In this document: positions 1 through 9,480 of the stretch, one piece after another
Position numbering within the stretch: position 1 is the first letter of the stretch
Layout of the letters: the number at the start of each line of letters is the position of its first letter
Position numbers and translations under genes: made by a program
NCBI GenBank assembly: GCA_025934735.1
Contig: JAICWP010000012.1
Span: 81,332 to 145,331, forward strand
DNA length: 64,000 nucleotides
DNA from: Terriglobales bacterium
GTDB taxonomy: Bacteria > Acidobacteriota > Terriglobia > Terriglobales > Acidobacteriaceae
Direction of reading: 5' to 3'
Notes under the pieces: model-generated
What the model was told of the DNA's origin: nothing
Database searches by the model: none
Seen by the model: the letters and a program-made list of their open reading frames with translations, nothing else

Positions 1-114
1 TGGAGAAGGCGCGATTATAAATGACAGAACCAGTTCGAGTTGAAGATTCAGGCCGGAGGGCGATGCGCTCACAAGCGGGAAAGCGGCGAGGCAATAAGGT
101 GACGCCTGAAAACG

Positions 115-1332
115 CTACTCGTCATCCCCTCCGCCCTCGTGGGCGGCGACTAGGGCGGGGGCTGCCTTTCCTTTACCGCCGCTCTGATCGCGGATGAGCA
201 CCCGCAGCAAAGGCGGAGCCAGGATGGTGGTGAAGCCGGTCATAAAGATGACAATGGCGTAGGCGGATTGTGACACCATGTTCATCTGCAAGCCGACCAG
301 GGCGACGATGAGCGCTACCTCACCCCGGGGCATCATGCCGATGCCCACGCGCAGGGTAGTAGGCCAGCCTTCGCGCAGCACGGGCAGGCCGCAGCCCACC
401 ACCTTGGAAACAACCGCCAGCAGGGAGATGATGAGGGCATCGAACAACACGTCGCCGGAGAACAGGTGCACGTCCAGGCGGGCGCCGATAGTAAAAAAGA
501 AAAAAGGCGCCAGGAATTCGTTGATGGCATGAATGCGGGGCTGCAGCCGCCACTCCGGGGCATAGTCGGCCAGCACCAGCCCGGCGAAGAAGGCTCCGAT
601 AATGGCAGCCATGCCGATGCGCGCGGCCGCCCAGGAAAGCAGCAGGCAAATGGCCAGGGAGAGCACCAGGGGCGCGTTCTGCAGCGAAATGTGACGCAGG
701 CCGGGGCGCACGCGGCGCACAATCCGAGGGCCGATGAAGATCATGAACAGGGCGAAGCCCACCGCTTCGGCGAAGGTGACGCCCAGGTGAAGCCAGCGGA
801 TGCCGCCGCCGCTCGCAATGCCGCTAACCACCGCCAGCAGGATCATACCCAGGATATCGTCAAACACAGCAGCGCCCATGATGATGCGGGCGAAGCGGGC
901 ATTCAGCACGTGCAGGTCGGCGAGCACGCGGGCGGTGATGGCCACGCTGGTGGCGACCATGGCGGCGGCCACGAACACGGCTTCGTGAGTGGCCCCCCCG
1001 CGCAGGCGCATGTAGAAAAAGCCGAGGACAAAAGGAAATACAACTCCGGCCAGGGCCACACCGAGTGATTGCCGGCCCACGCGCAGCAGATCCTGAGGCC
1101 GGGTTTCCAGGCCGGCGGTAAAGAGGACGAAAATGGCCCCGATTTCCGCGAAGGCGTACACGTTTGCGGTGGGCGCGATGAGCCGGGCAGCGTGCGGGCC
1201 GAGGATGATGCCAGCCAGGATTTCGCCCAGCACAGCGGGAAACGAGAGGCGCTCGAACAGCTCGCCGAAGATCTTCGCCCAGACAAAGATGGCGAACAGC
1301 TCCAGCAGCAACGTGTCGGCGCCACTTGGCAT
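115..1332 (-). CDS. CPA2/Kef-type cation:proton antiporter
   Basis: Integral membrane protein of 405 residues with about a dozen hydrophobic segments and the CPA2 (KefB/NapA-like) layout. It has an early GEILAGIILGP motif and an internal TAGLE stretch, both typical of Na+/H+ exchanger domains. It probably exchanges Na+ or K+ for protons across the inner membrane. The open frame can extend upstream to a TTG at 1398, but I chose the ATG at 1332 because it sits just before the first membrane helix; neither start has a clear ribosome site. There is no cytoplasmic TrkA-N domain; the protein ends in a short acidic tail. The family is certain, the transported ion is not. Confidence 0.85.
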   Translation of the reverse strand: MPSGADTLLLELFAIFVWAKIFGELFERLSFPAVLGEILAGIILGPHAARLIAPTANVYAFAEIGAIFVLFTAGLETRPQDLLRVGRQSLGVALAGVVFPFVLGFFYMRLRGGATHEAVFVAAAMVATSVAITARVLADLHVLNARFARIIMGAAVFDDILGMILLAVVSGIASGGGIRWLHLGVTFAEAVGFALFMIFIGPRIVRRVRPGLRHISLQNAPLVLSLAICLLLSWAAARIGMAAIIGAFFAGLVLADYAPEWRLQPRIHAINEFLAPFFFFTIGARLDVHLFSGDVLFDALIISLLAVVSKVVGCGLPVLREGWPTTLRVGIGMMPRGEVALIVALVGLQMNMVSQSAYAIVIFMTGFTTILAPPLLRVLIRDQSGGKGKAAPALVAAHEGGGDDE

Positions 1333-1575
1333 AGAAAAGAGTGGAGACGATAGGCGGAGACTTAATTCTCTAATGCCGGGCAAGGCGGCTACCAGCAAAA
1401 TCGCAAGCTGCTGTGCGATTTAGCAAGCTGCTGCCGGGCACGAGCACGGGCCCGCCGCCATGGTGTATGTTGAACGGGAGCAAACGATGGCGTGTCTGGG
1501 CGGCATCTAAGGCCGCAGAGCAGCCTCTGAGCAGTCGGGCAGAGAACTGACGCAAGCAGGAGGAACTCCCCCAAA

Positions 1576-2268
1576 ATGGCAACTGCACAATTGCCGGCGC
1601 CGCCGGTGCGCTGGGCGCGCGCGCCTTTTTACTTCAACTCGGCGGCACACCTGCTCCGCATTGAGCGGGAGAAGGCCACCACTCTGGGCGAATTGCTGGC
1701 CGCGCTGCGCGCTGTGCCTAGCGAATCCATATTCCAGCACACCTTCCGCACCCTGCAGGAGCACCACTTCATCCGCGAGGGCTTTTCCAACGACTACGCA
1801 CACTGGGCCTTTGCCGCTTGCAACGAAGTGGGACTGGCGGAGCGCCTGGCTTCGGTGGACGTGCGGGAATTCACTTCTGTGGAAAGCCTGCGGGAACGCA
1901 TTGTGCAGATCGTGCAGGATTACCTGAACCGCAACCCGCGCGCGGCAGACCGGGTGGCCATGGAGCCGTTTTACTTTTGCGCCTCCGATGCAGTGGTAGT
2001 GCCCACACCGTTTGTAGGCCGCAACCTGGCGGAATTCCGCGACTGCATGAACCAGGTGAGCATTCACAGCATTCATTATCATTTCATCGAAGCGCGCCTG
2101 CGGCTGAAACTGAACTCCAACGATTTTTCCGTGTGGCTGGAATCGGAACTGGACATGGGGCGCATAGCCGACCAGTTCAACCGCATTGACATCTATACTT
2201 CGACGCTGCAGGACGTGCGTCGGACCATGGTGCGCGTCATCGAACGAGCTCTACATTCCCAGGCATGA
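1576..2268 (+). CDS. DUF5752 family protein, partner of trehalose synthase-like GT4
   Basis: Soluble protein of 230 residues with no signal peptide or membrane helix. The sequence fits the DUF5752 family, which is often found beside trehalose synthase-type glycosyltransferases; no activity is established. An ideal AGGAGGAA at 1558-1565 lies ten bases before the ATG. The stop is 7 bp before the ATG of the glycosyltransferase, so the two are almost certainly co-transcribed and perhaps translationally coupled. By position it may be a regulatory or accessory subunit of the downstream enzyme, which is an inference from context only. Confidence 0.8.
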   Translation: MATAQLPAPPVRWARAPFYFNSAAHLLRIEREKATTLGELLAALRAVPSESIFQHTFRTLQEHHFIREGFSNDYAHWAFAACNEVGLAERLASVDVREFTSVESLRERIVQIVQDYLNRNPRAADRVAMEPFYFCASDAVVVPTPFVGRNLAEFRDCMNQVSIHSIHYHFIEARLRLKLNSNDFSVWLESELDMGRIADQFNRIDIYTSTLQDVRRTMVRVIERALHSQA

Positions 2269-2275
2269 GGTAGAA

Positions 2276-3679
2276 ATGGAACCAAGGAAAGACCGGGTAG
2301 AGGAACGCGCGGCCGAGCAGACAGGCAGCAAAGTGGGAACACAAAGGCCGGTGGAAGCTCCGCCACGCAACGGCGGAGGGGAAGCGCCAGAGGCGCCCTT
2401 CCGAGAACGGCGCAAGCGGCCGCGCATTTCGGAGACCCCGCCGGCGCCGCCTCCGCCACCCCGGCTGGATGACTACGAGCCCATCATCGGCAAGCCGGAG
2501 CTGGACGAGCTGCGCTTTCTGGCCCGCCCCTTGCTCGGTAAGACGGTGAAAATGGTGAACTCCACCTCCCTGGGAGGCGGCGTTGCCGAAATGCTCAACC
2601 GGCTGATTCCGCTGCTCAGCGAGCTGGAAGTGGTGACGCGCTGGGACGTAATCACCGGCGGCAACGACTTCTTCGAAGTGACCAAGGCGTTCCACAACGC
2701 GCTGCACGGCGGCGACTACGTGCTGACCAAGGAAGCTCGCGACATCTTCATGATGTACAACGAGCAGAACCGGCAGCGCATGCAGTTTACCGAGGACCTG
2801 TTCGTGATTCACGATCCCCAGCCGGTGGGGCTGGTCCGCTCGCGCGAGCGCAACCGCGGCAAGTGGATGTGGCGCTGCCATATTGATCTTTCTAACCCGC
2901 ATCCCGACGTGTGGGGCTTCCTGCGGCCTATGGTTGAGGAATACGACGCTACGGTGTTCTCCTCGCCGGCATTTTCGCGCCAGCTGATGGCGCCACAGTA
3001 CCTGTTCTTTCCCTGCATTGACCCGCTTTCGGAGAAGAACAAGGAACTGGATCCCGCGTACATTCAGAAGGTGTGCGACGACTTCGGTATTGACCGCAGC
3101 CGGCCCATTGTCACCCAGATTTCCCGCTTCGACCGGCTCAAGGATCCGGTGGGCGTGATCCAGGCTTACAAGCTGGCGAAAAAATATGTGGACTGCCAGC
3201 TGGTGCTGGCCGGCGGCGGAGCCACCGACGATCCCGAAGGCGCCATCGTGCTGCAGGAAGTAATGGAAGCGGCGGGCGAGGATCCCGACGTGATCATTCT
3301 CAACCTTCCGCCGTGGTCGGCGCTGGAGATCAACGCACTGCAGCGCGCCTCCACCGTCGTGGTGCAGAAATCGCTGAAGGAAGGCTTCGGGCTTACCGTG
3401 ACCGAGGCGCTGTGGAAGGGCAAGCCCACCATCGCCGGGGCAGTAGGCGGTATCCCCACGCAGGTGATTCACAAGCTCACGGGCGTGCTGGTGCACTCGG
3501 TGGAAGGCTGCGCTTACCAGATCCGCTATCTGCTCACGCATCCGGAATTTGCCGAGCAGATGGGCAAGAACGGGCGCGAGCACGTAAAAGAAAATTTCCT
3601 GATGACCACTAACGTGAAGCGCTGGCTGCTGCTGTTCCAAATCCTGCTGGGCATGGTGAGGAAAGAGAAGACGACGTAA
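2276..3679 (+). CDS. GT4 glycosyltransferase, trehalose synthase (TreT)-like
   Basis: GT-B fold glycosyltransferase of 467 residues. The first 70 or so are charged and Pro-rich and look disordered. The catalytic part starts with a Gly-rich loop (SLGGGVAEMLNRL) typical of the sugar-acceptor domain. Later come QISRFDRLKDP and the donor-site EGFGLTVTEAL, which has the E-x7-E arrangement of GT4 retaining enzymes. The best match is the trehalose synthase (TreT) group, which makes or cleaves trehalose using NDP-glucose and glucose. The ATG at 2276 was chosen over an upstream in-frame start at 2186 because the latter would overlap the preceding gene by 80 bp. Trehalose would act in osmotic or desiccation tolerance. 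Confidence 0.8.
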   Translation: MEPRKDRVEERAAEQTGSKVGTQRPVEAPPRNGGGEAPEAPFRERRKRPRISETPPAPPPPPRLDDYEPIIGKPELDELRFLARPLLGKTVKMVNSTSLGGGVAEMLNRLIPLLSELEVVTRWDVITGGNDFFEVTKAFHNALHGGDYVLTKEARDIFMMYNEQNRQRMQFTEDLFVIHDPQPVGLVRSRERNRGKWMWRCHIDLSNPHPDVWGFLRPMVEEYDATVFSSPAFSRQLMAPQYLFFPCIDPLSEKNKELDPAYIQKVCDDFGIDRSRPIVTQISRFDRLKDPVGVIQAYKLAKKYVDCQLVLAGGGATDDPEGAIVLQEVMEAAGEDPDVIILNLPPWSALEINALQRASTVVVQKSLKEGFGLTVTEALWKGKPTIAGAVGGIPTQVIHKLTGVLVHSVEGCAYQIRYLLTHPEFAEQMGKNGREHVKENFLMTTNVKRWLLLFQILLGMVRKEKTT

Positions 3680-3716
3680 GGCCGTCGGTCAGGGTTCGCA
3701 AGCCAGGTGGGGGAAT

Positions 3717-4616
3717 TCATCTTTTAATGCCGCTGGCCTGCTGCTCCGGCGTGGCAAATCCCCAGGCCATACGCGGGGTATTGTGGGCAATGCCCAAGCG
3801 CCCCTGCCCGTCCAGCACAATAATGCCGCCGTGCCCGCTTAGGCGTTTTTGCAGGTAGGCAATGGCTTCACTGGCCGCCTGCTGCGGAGGCGCGCCCGTG
3901 GACACCCGGTCCGCCGTCCACTTGGCCAGCACCAGCTTCATAATGGGCTCGCCCCATCCGGTGGTGGAAACCCCGGCGCTCTGGTTGTCGGCATAGCAGC
4001 CGCAACCGATAAGCGAAGAATCCCCTACCCGGCCGGGCGTCTTGTTGAGCGTGCCCCCAGTGGAGGTGGCGGCAGCCAAATTGCCGTTCTTATCCAGCGC
4101 CACCGCACCCACGGTGTCGTGAGAAGCCGAGAACACATCGGCCGGCGATTCCCCTTGCACCTGCATGCCTCGCAAGCGCTGCACCTCGCGTTCAATCACC
4201 AGCTCTTCATTCGCAATCAGGGGCACCCCGTGCTCTTCGGCAAAGCGCTCCGCCCCCGGCCCCACGAAGTACACGTGAGGGCTGTCTTCCAGCACAATGC
4301 GGGCAAGGTGAATGGGATTGCGGATGCGCTCCACGCAACCCACACCGCCGGCGCGCAGGGTGGCACCGTCCATCATCAGGGCGTCGAGTTGCACCCGGCC
4401 GTCGCGATTCAGGAAACTGCCGCGCCCGGCGTCGAAGGCTTCGTCATCCTCCATCACCTTGACCGCGGCTTCCACCGCATCCAGGGAGGAGCCGGCTCGC
4501 TCCAGCAAACGCCAGCCCGCTGCCAGGGCGGCGCGAACGCCGTTCAGGTGGGCTTCGACCATGTCATCGGGAATGGCCCACCCGCCGCCGTGGACCACCA
4601 ATACCGACTTATTCAA
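3717..4616 (-). CDS. iaaA: Isoaspartyl peptidase / plant-type L-asparaginase (Ntn hydrolase)
   Basis: Protein of 299 residues with the N-terminal VVHGGGW motif and the autocleavage site D-T-V-G, which places the nucleophile at about Thr168, followed by AVALDKNGNLAAATSTGG. The precursor would cleave before this Thr to give alpha and beta chains that remove beta-aspartyl dipeptides or asparagine. The start is a TTG at 4616 (LNKSVLVVHGGG); no in-frame ATG lies close upstream. It is convergent with the trehalose gene and stands alone. No signal peptide is seen, so it is probably cytoplasmic. Confidence 0.88.
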   Translation of the reverse strand: MNKSVLVVHGGGWAIPDDMVEAHLNGVRAALAAGWRLLERAGSSLDAVEAAVKVMEDDEAFDAGRGSFLNRDGRVQLDALMMDGATLRAGGVGCVERIRNPIHLARIVLEDSPHVYFVGPGAERFAEEHGVPLIANEELVIEREVQRLRGMQVQGESPADVFSASHDTVGAVALDKNGNLAAATSTGGTLNKTPGRVGDSSLIGCGCYADNQSAGVSTTGWGEPIMKLVLAKWTADRVSTGAPPQQAASEAIAYLQKRLSGHGGIIVLDGQGRLGIAHNTPRMAWGFATPEQQASGIKR

Positions 4617-4639
4617 CGCTTTGGTCTCGCATGGGATGG

Positions 4640-5134
4640 ATGAGCCGACAGTCTAGCATTCGTGGGATGAGTTGCGGCCAGGGGCAGGTTACTTGTGGGT
4701 TTCAACAGTTCCCAGGTTTCAAGGTTTTGTTCATATGGGCGGCGGGTTTGGTCCTTGAAACTTTTCTTCCTACCACCGTTCATTCCGGCAGCAGGGGTAC
4801 TGCAATTTGTAGAGTGCGTGAAGGGGCTATTACACCAGTTGACTTCCGGGTTGCTCGTAATCCGTCCGCAATTGTGCAATGGGATCGACTGCTCACGTTC
4901 TCCGAGGGTCAGGAGAGATCAGCGGCAGCTTCAGCGAGGGGCGGGACCGAACATAACAGTTCCAGGCGGCCCACCCCAAAGACCCACGCGAAGCCACCGG
5001 CCAGCATCACAGCGGCTGACCGCTGGCCTGTTAAGAGAACACATTGGGCGGTGGATGGCGCCGCCGCTGCTCGCAGCAAAGCATGGAACTGTACGAGATG
5101 ACCATGCCGGAGGAGTGTAAGGAGTTGGTCCAGA
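4640..5134. other. Intergenic stretch with a GTTTCAAGG inverted repeat
   Basis: Nearly 500 bp without a convincing gene. Open frames on both strands are short and have no ribosome sites. GTTTCAAGG (4716-4724) is repeated inverted as CCTTGAAAC (4753-4761), giving a 9-bp stem. The same 10-mer CAGGTTTCAA occurs in the repeat at 8953-9084, so it belongs to a small dispersed intergenic repeat family. Confidence 0.5.
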
Positions 5135-5596
5135 TTAGCGTGGTTCTCGAATCCAAATGATATCCCCGGTTCTGGTGTCCAGCAGAGCATACGTCGCCAT
5201 GCCTTCTACCCGGATGTACCGGTCACCATTAAGGACATAAGCATCAAAAGGCCCCAATTCGGTGGCTCGACCGTGGCTTGGCCCAGAAACTCGGTGCCGT
5301 CGCTTCCGGGACCGAATGACCGATTGGTTCTGAGGGCGTTTTTTAGCTTTCGACGGCAATTCCGGTTGACTGAATGCCCGGATGGCTTTGGCAACATCGT
5401 CCACTGCGCCGTGAATGTGAGGTCGCAGCCACCATGCCGTCATCAGCGCAATGAACAAAACGGTTGCTAGGACCAGAAGAATCGGGACCAGTCGTTGCGA
5501 ATGATTGCGCCGGACTGTTTCTAGGTCGCGCTGAGGCCGAAAGTTGTCCCAATCATCGTCTGGCCCAGGGCGCACGGCACGGCGGTTGCCTGACAT
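5135..5596 (-). CDS. Hypothetical single-pass membrane protein
   Basis: Protein of 153 residues, not recognised. Residues 1-35 are charged, then a hydrophobic helix (LVPILLVLATVLFIALMTAWW) spans about residues 36-56. A basic, probably disordered linker (KAKKRPQNQ, RSRKRRHR) follows, and the C-terminal 45 residues look folded (YVLNGDRYIRVEGM, LLDTRTGDIIWIRE). The C-terminal part would lie outside the cytoplasm if the N-terminus is inside. ATG 5596 was preferred to the adjacent GTG at 5599. Codon use resembles the neighbours. Confidence 0.6.
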   Translation of the reverse strand: MSGNRRAVRPGPDDDWDNFRPQRDLETVRRNHSQRLVPILLVLATVLFIALMTAWWLRPHIHGAVDDVAKAIRAFSQPELPSKAKKRPQNQSVIRSRKRRHRVSGPSHGRATELGPFDAYVLNGDRYIRVEGMATYALLDTRTGDIIWIREPR

Positions 5597-5599
5597 CAC

Positions 5600-5942
5600 A
5601 AAAACACCCGAAAAACAGCGGGGTTAGAGGATATACCCTTTTTTGTGCTGGGTGTCGCACTTTTTGTGCAGTCACCCACTGTGCCCGGCCCGCTTAGAGG
5701 CCGCTACCCATCTGAGCAGCCCCGGAGCCCATGGTGCTACCCGAAAGGTGGCAACGGTGGCCTGTGGGGCCAAATTAGCGCGGTATAGCCCACCTCCCTA
5801 CCCGTTTGCAAGCCGCGCTTCCAGACCTGCTGCCGTGCACCCGGGGCAACATAGTCAGAGGCTTGTCCTGCAGTGGCCTACCCGCCTCCTGTTGACATGC
5901 CACAGGTGCAGGCGCATACTCCTGTGCGGAGGCCACAGGAGC
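5600..5942. other. Intergenic region upstream of padR
   Basis: About 340 bp with no supported gene on either strand. It separates a leftward gene from a rightward one, so it should carry both promoters, but I could not assign a confident -35/-10 pair. A GC-rich stretch precedes the padR ribosome site. Confidence 0.4.
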
Positions 5943-6275
5943 ATGGAAGAGGCGAAGTCGGAGATCCTGCAGGGAACCCTCGACCTGATGGTACTCAAAA
6001 CACTGCATGCCCTGGGGCCGCTGCACGGTTACGGCATCGCGCGCCGCATCGAGCAGATCAGCGGTCAGGTGCTGCTGCTGAACCAGGGCACCATCTACGC
6101 TTCCCTGGTCCGCCTGCTGCAGAAGGGCTGGATCAGCGCCGCATGGGGCACGTCGGAGAACAACCGCAAGGCGAAGTTCTATTCCATCACCGGGCGCGGC
6201 CAAAAACAGTTGGCCGAAGAAACCGAAAACTGGGAACGCATCGCCGGAGTAATGGCGCGGGTATTGCAACTGTAA
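5943..6275 (+). CDS. PadR family transcriptional regulator
   Basis: Protein of 110 residues with the PadR winged-helix signature. The N-terminal EILQGTLDLMVLKTL is followed by GPLHGYGIARRIEQISG, then the recognition helix region and wing (NQGTIYASLVRLLQKGWI). The C-terminal YSITGRGQKQLAEE is typical of PadR-s1. AGGAG just upstream supports the ATG at 5943 rather than an earlier start. It lies 12 bp ahead of the permease gene, the common acidobacterial PadR-plus-duplicated-permease pairing, and likely represses that unit in response to a small ligand or stress. Confidence 0.9.
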   Translation: MEEAKSEILQGTLDLMVLKTLHALGPLHGYGIARRIEQISGQVLLLNQGTIYASLVRLLQKGWISAAWGTSENNRKAKFYSITGRGQKQLAEETENWERIAGVMARVLQL

Positions 6276-6287
6276 AGGAGGAACCGC

Positions 6288-6743
6288 ATGTGGGAGCGGC
6301 TGCGCACCTGGGGCTCGCGGCTCTGGTCGTGGGGACGAATGCGCCGCCTGGAGCGTGACTTCGCCGAGGAACTGGAGTCGCACGCGGCCATGCTCGTGGA
6401 GGAAAATCTTGGGAGGGGCCTATCTCCTGAACAAGCTCGCCGCCAGGCTTTGCTGCAACTCGGAGGCATGGCCCAGCTGCGCGAGGACTACCGTGAGCAA
6501 CGCGGGCTGCCCCTGCCGGAGCGAGTGGCTCAGGACCTGCGTTATGCCTTACGAATGTTTCGCAAGTCGCCCGGGTTCACGCTTTTTGCCGGAGCGGCCC
6601 TGGCCCTGGGCATAGGCGCCACGTCGGCGGTCTTCAACATCGCCGACGCGGTCCTGCTCCGCCCTCTTCCCTACCGCGATCCCTCCCGCCTGGTCATGCT
6701 CTGGCAGGATGACACCGCCTACGTTTTCCCCAGAACAACGTGA
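6288..6743 (+). pseudogene. MacB/FtsX-type permease (ADOP-like), N-terminal part before a frameshift
   Basis: First 151 residues of a MacB/FtsX-like permease of the acidobacterial duplicated orphan permease type. It contains the cytoplasmic N-terminal segment ([31 protein letters not shown]) and the first membrane helix with the [10 protein letters not shown] lead-in. AAAGGAGGAA precedes the ATG. The frame ends at TGA 6741-6743, right after the run TTTTCCCC (6724-6731). The homologous sequence resumes at once in another frame as CDS 6740-8929. One missing base, or a -1 slip in the run, would restore a single protein of about 880 residues. Confidence 0.8.
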
Positions 6744-8929
6744 GCCCCTGGGCATTCGAGCAATGGCGGAAACGGAACCAGGTGTTTGCCGGCATGGCCG
6801 CCCTGACCCACGACTCCTTTAATCTGGTTGGCGGCGGCGATCCCGAATACCTGCACGCCGATACGGTCACTCCCAACTTTTTCTCCGTACTGGGGGTAGG
6901 GCCCGCACTCGGACGCACATTTACGGCCGACGATGGCCGGCCGGGCGCGCCGCTTACCACCGTACTCAGCTATGGACTTTGGGTGCGCCGGTTCGGGTCG
7001 CAACCTCGGGTAGTAGGCCAGGAACTGCTGCTCAACGGCGCCAAATACACGGTGGCCGGCGTGATGCCCCGCGGCTTCCAGTTCCTGGACCCGGAAGTGG
7101 ACCTCTGGGTGCCGGCACAGTGGACCAGTTCCTTCATTGAAGACAGGAAGAGCGACCACTTCCTGACGGTGGTGGCGCGCCTCGGCCCCGGGATAACGGG
7201 ACGAAGCGCAGGCGCGGCCATGGCTCTGTTGGGGAAACAGCTCGCTACCGACAACATCTCGGATTTCACCGCGGTGGTGGTGCCGATGCGCGAGCAGGTG
7301 GCCGGCGATACGCGTCCAGCGTTGCTGGTGCTGCTGGGCGCTGTGGCTCTGCTGCTGCTGATTGCCTGCGCCAATCTTGCCAACCTGCTGCTGGCACGAG
7401 GCAGCGCACGCCGCGGAGAAATGGCGGTCCGCTTGGCGCTGGGCGCGAGCCGCCGGCGAGTCATCGAGCAAATGTTGACTGAGAGCCTTTTGCTCTCCAG
7501 TGCCGGGGGCGCTGCCGGGCTTGGCCTGGCGGTGTGGGCCACCAGCTTTCTTGGCCAATTGATTCCCCCGGGCGTCTCCAACACGGGCGCGCCCGCGGTG
7601 AACGCTCCCCTGCTCGCTTTCGCCACAGTCGTATCCTTGGCTACTGGAGTGCTGTTCGGCATCCTGCCGGCCTGGCGGGGCTCGCAAATTGAGCTGGTCG
7701 CGTCGCTCAAGCAGGGCGGCGGACGCTCCGGCGCGTCGGCCGGCGGAAAACAGCTGCGCAGCGTGCTGGTGGTCAGCGAAGTAGCCTTGGCCATGGTGCT
7801 GCTCGCCGGCGCCGCCCTGATGATCCGCAGCTTTGAGAACCTCTATCATCAGGACCCCGGCTTTCGCGCGCAACATGTGCTCACCCTGCAAACCCGGCTG
7901 CAACGCCCCAAGTACGAGAGTATGGCGCGCCGCAGTGAGTTCTACCGCGAGGTGCTGCAGCGCGTGGAGACCTTGCCCGGCGTGGTCGCCGCCGGCTACA
8001 CCACGGACCTGCCGCTGGCCGATGCCGGAGGCGGCAGCCTGGTCACGGTGGAAAACCATCCCACGGATCCGAAACATCTGCTGATTGCGAATGTGCGCGT
8101 GGTCAGCCCCGATTATTTCCGCACTGTCGGCATGACGCTGCGCCGGGGCAGGCTGCTGGAGCGAAGTGACGGACCAGACAGCCCGCAGGTGGCGGTGATC
8201 AATGACAGCATGGCGCGCACTTACTGGCCCGGGGAAGACGCCGTGGGACGCCGGTTCAAGCGCGGCTTTCTGCAAACGAAATCGCCCTGGTACACCGTGG
8301 TCGGCGTCGTTGCCGATATGCGCCAGGGCGGGATGGACGTTCCCATCCGTCCCGAGGCTTACTTCACCTTTGAGCAGGCTGATTTCTTTGCGCCCGACGC
8401 GCTGGCGGTTCGAACTAGCGGCGATCCACTGGCCATTACCGAACAGGTACGCCGGCAGATCTGGGCGGTGGACCGCGAAGAACCGGTGGCAGCGGTCATG
8501 CCGCTGCAGGAAATGGTGGAAAGAAGTGTGGCCCCGGCGCGGTTGCAGACCGGCTTGCTGGGCGGCTTTGCCGGCATGGCCCTGCTGTTGGCAACGCTGG
8601 GAATTTATGCCGTGCTTTCCTTCACGGTGGCCCAGCGCACGCAGGAAATCGGGGTGCGACTGGCGCTGGGCGCCCAGCCCGCGCACGTGCTGGGCACGGT
8701 TATGGCGCAGGGACTCAAGTTGTATCTTCTGGGGGTGGCGCTCGGGCTGGCGGCAGCGCTCATGCTATCGCAGCTGATGACCCACCTGCTGTTCGGCGTG
8801 AGCGCGGCGGACCCGCTCTCCTATGCCTGCGTCATCCTGCTGATGGCCGCGGTCACTCTGCTGGCGTGTTATGTCCCCGCGCGCCGCGCCGTTCGCTTCG
8901 GCCCCATGGCCGCGCTGCGCTACGAGTGA
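6740..8929 (+). CDS. MacB/FtsX-type permease (ADOP-like), main part after the frameshift
   Basis: Frame of 729 codons from GTG 6740, which overlaps the upstream stop. It carries a MacB-like periplasmic domain (about residues 1-180), a three-helix FtsX domain around 200-310 ([29 protein letters not shown]), a second periplasmic domain, and a second FtsX domain near 610-729 ([28 protein letters not shown]). There is no ATPase gene next to it, as usual for these orphan permeases. Translation from 6740 alone would lack the first helix, so the intact gene is probably 6288-8929 interrupted by a one-base deletion or a sequencing error. The substrate is unknown. Confidence 0.82.
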   Translation: MSPWAFEQWRKRNQVFAGMAALTHDSFNLVGGGDPEYLHADTVTPNFFSVLGVGPALGRTFTADDGRPGAPLTTVLSYGLWVRRFGSQPRVVGQELLLNGAKYTVAGVMPRGFQFLDPEVDLWVPAQWTSSFIEDRKSDHFLTVVARLGPGITGRSAGAAMALLGKQLATDNISDFTAVVVPMREQVAGDTRPALLVLLGAVALLLLIACANLANLLLARGSARRGEMAVRLALGASRRRVIEQMLTESLLLSSAGGAAGLGLAVWATSFLGQLIPPGVSNTGAPAVNAPLLAFATVVSLATGVLFGILPAWRGSQIELVASLKQGGGRSGASAGGKQLRSVLVVSEVALAMVLLAGAALMIRSFENLYHQDPGFRAQHVLTLQTRLQRPKYESMARRSEFYREVLQRVETLPGVVAAGYTTDLPLADAGGGSLVTVENHPTDPKHLLIANVRVVSPDYFRTVGMTLRRGRLLERSDGPDSPQVAVINDSMARTYWPGEDAVGRRFKRGFLQTKSPWYTVVGVVADMRQGGMDVPIRPEAYFTFEQADFFAPDALAVRTSGDPLAITEQVRRQIWAVDREEPVAAVMPLQEMVERSVAPARLQTGLLGGFAGMALLLATLGIYAVLSFTVAQRTQEIGVRLALGAQPAHVLGTVMAQGLKLYLLGVALGLAAALMLSQLMTHLLFGVSAADPLSYACVILLMAAVTLLACYVPARRAVRFGPMAALRYE

Positions 8930-8952
8930 GTTGTGTGTGGGCGCAGCTCTGA

Positions 8953-9084
8953 GCAGGGTTTCACAGGTTTCAAGGCGTCACAGGTTCCAGATATCTCGCA
9001 GGTTTTCAAGGTTTCGCAGGTGCATTCGGATTGTCGAAACCTTGAAACTTTGAAACCTGAATTTCATAAAAACTTGAACCCTGC
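8953..9084. repeat. Intergenic nested inverted repeat (CAGGTTTCAA family)
   Basis: CAGGTTTCAA at 8964-8973 is exactly inverted as TTGAAACCTG at 9050-9059. An outer pair, GCAGGGTT (8953-8960) and AACCCTGC (9077-9084), and further GTTTCAAGG/CCTTGAAAC copies lie within. It could fold into a long imperfect hairpin between the convergent permease and small-protein genes. No T-run follows, so it is not a typical terminator. Confidence 0.6.
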
Positions 9085-9085
9085 T

Positions 9086-9358
9086 CTACTGTGGCTCCGT
9101 TCCCGTGGTCGTCTTATGCTCCACCTTGGTAGAGGTACGCCGCGTCTTGCGCGCGCCTTTGTGAACCACGCGCTTGCTGGTGTGCTTGATCTTGTGGCCG
9201 GTTTTCTTGGTGGCGTTCTTGGTGGCGCGGCCGGCGGTTTTCATGTCCTGCTTGATGCCCGTGTTCGGGGTAGTGGTGGAGGTATCCGACTGCCCCCAGG
9301 CCGCTGTTCCCAAACCTACTGCCAGACTCAACAGTGCAATTCCCAGTAGATGTTTCAT
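9086..9358 (-). CDS. Small secreted Lys/Thr-rich basic protein
   Basis: Protein of 90 residues. An N-terminal signal peptide (MKHLLGIALLSLAVGLGTAA, cleavage near WGQ-S) is followed by a hydrophilic, very basic tail with repeated KKTGHK, KHTSKR and HKGARKTRR motifs, resembling secreted histone-like proteins of Acidobacteria. The ATG at 9358 follows GAGGTG at suitable distance; a GTG at 9364 is possible but lies inside that ribosome site. It may bind polyanions such as DNA or polysaccharide in the envelope, which is inferred only from charge. The function is unknown. Confidence 0.65.
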   Translation of the reverse strand: MKHLLGIALLSLAVGLGTAAWGQSDTSTTTPNTGIKQDMKTAGRATKNATKKTGHKIKHTSKRVVHKGARKTRRTSTKVEHKTTTGTEPQ

Positions 9359-9480
9359 ATTCACCTCGGGTTATTGGATGCAGAATTCGCGTTTCTGAGC
9401 AGCGTGCAGCGGGGACCCTGGCCGCGTGGCGCTGCCGCGGATGCTGAAAAGCCCAAACGCGCACAGTCTGCCGCGGACAC

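Noticed and set aside
2237..3640. Long minus-strand frame opposite the GT4 gene
   Set aside because: Same reasoning: shadow of a strongly supported coding sequence.
6719..8686. Long open frame on the minus strand opposite the permease
   Set aside because: It is fully antisense to a gene with clear FtsX-domain homology, and its Gln/His/Arg-rich product looks like the complement of GC-rich coding DNA.
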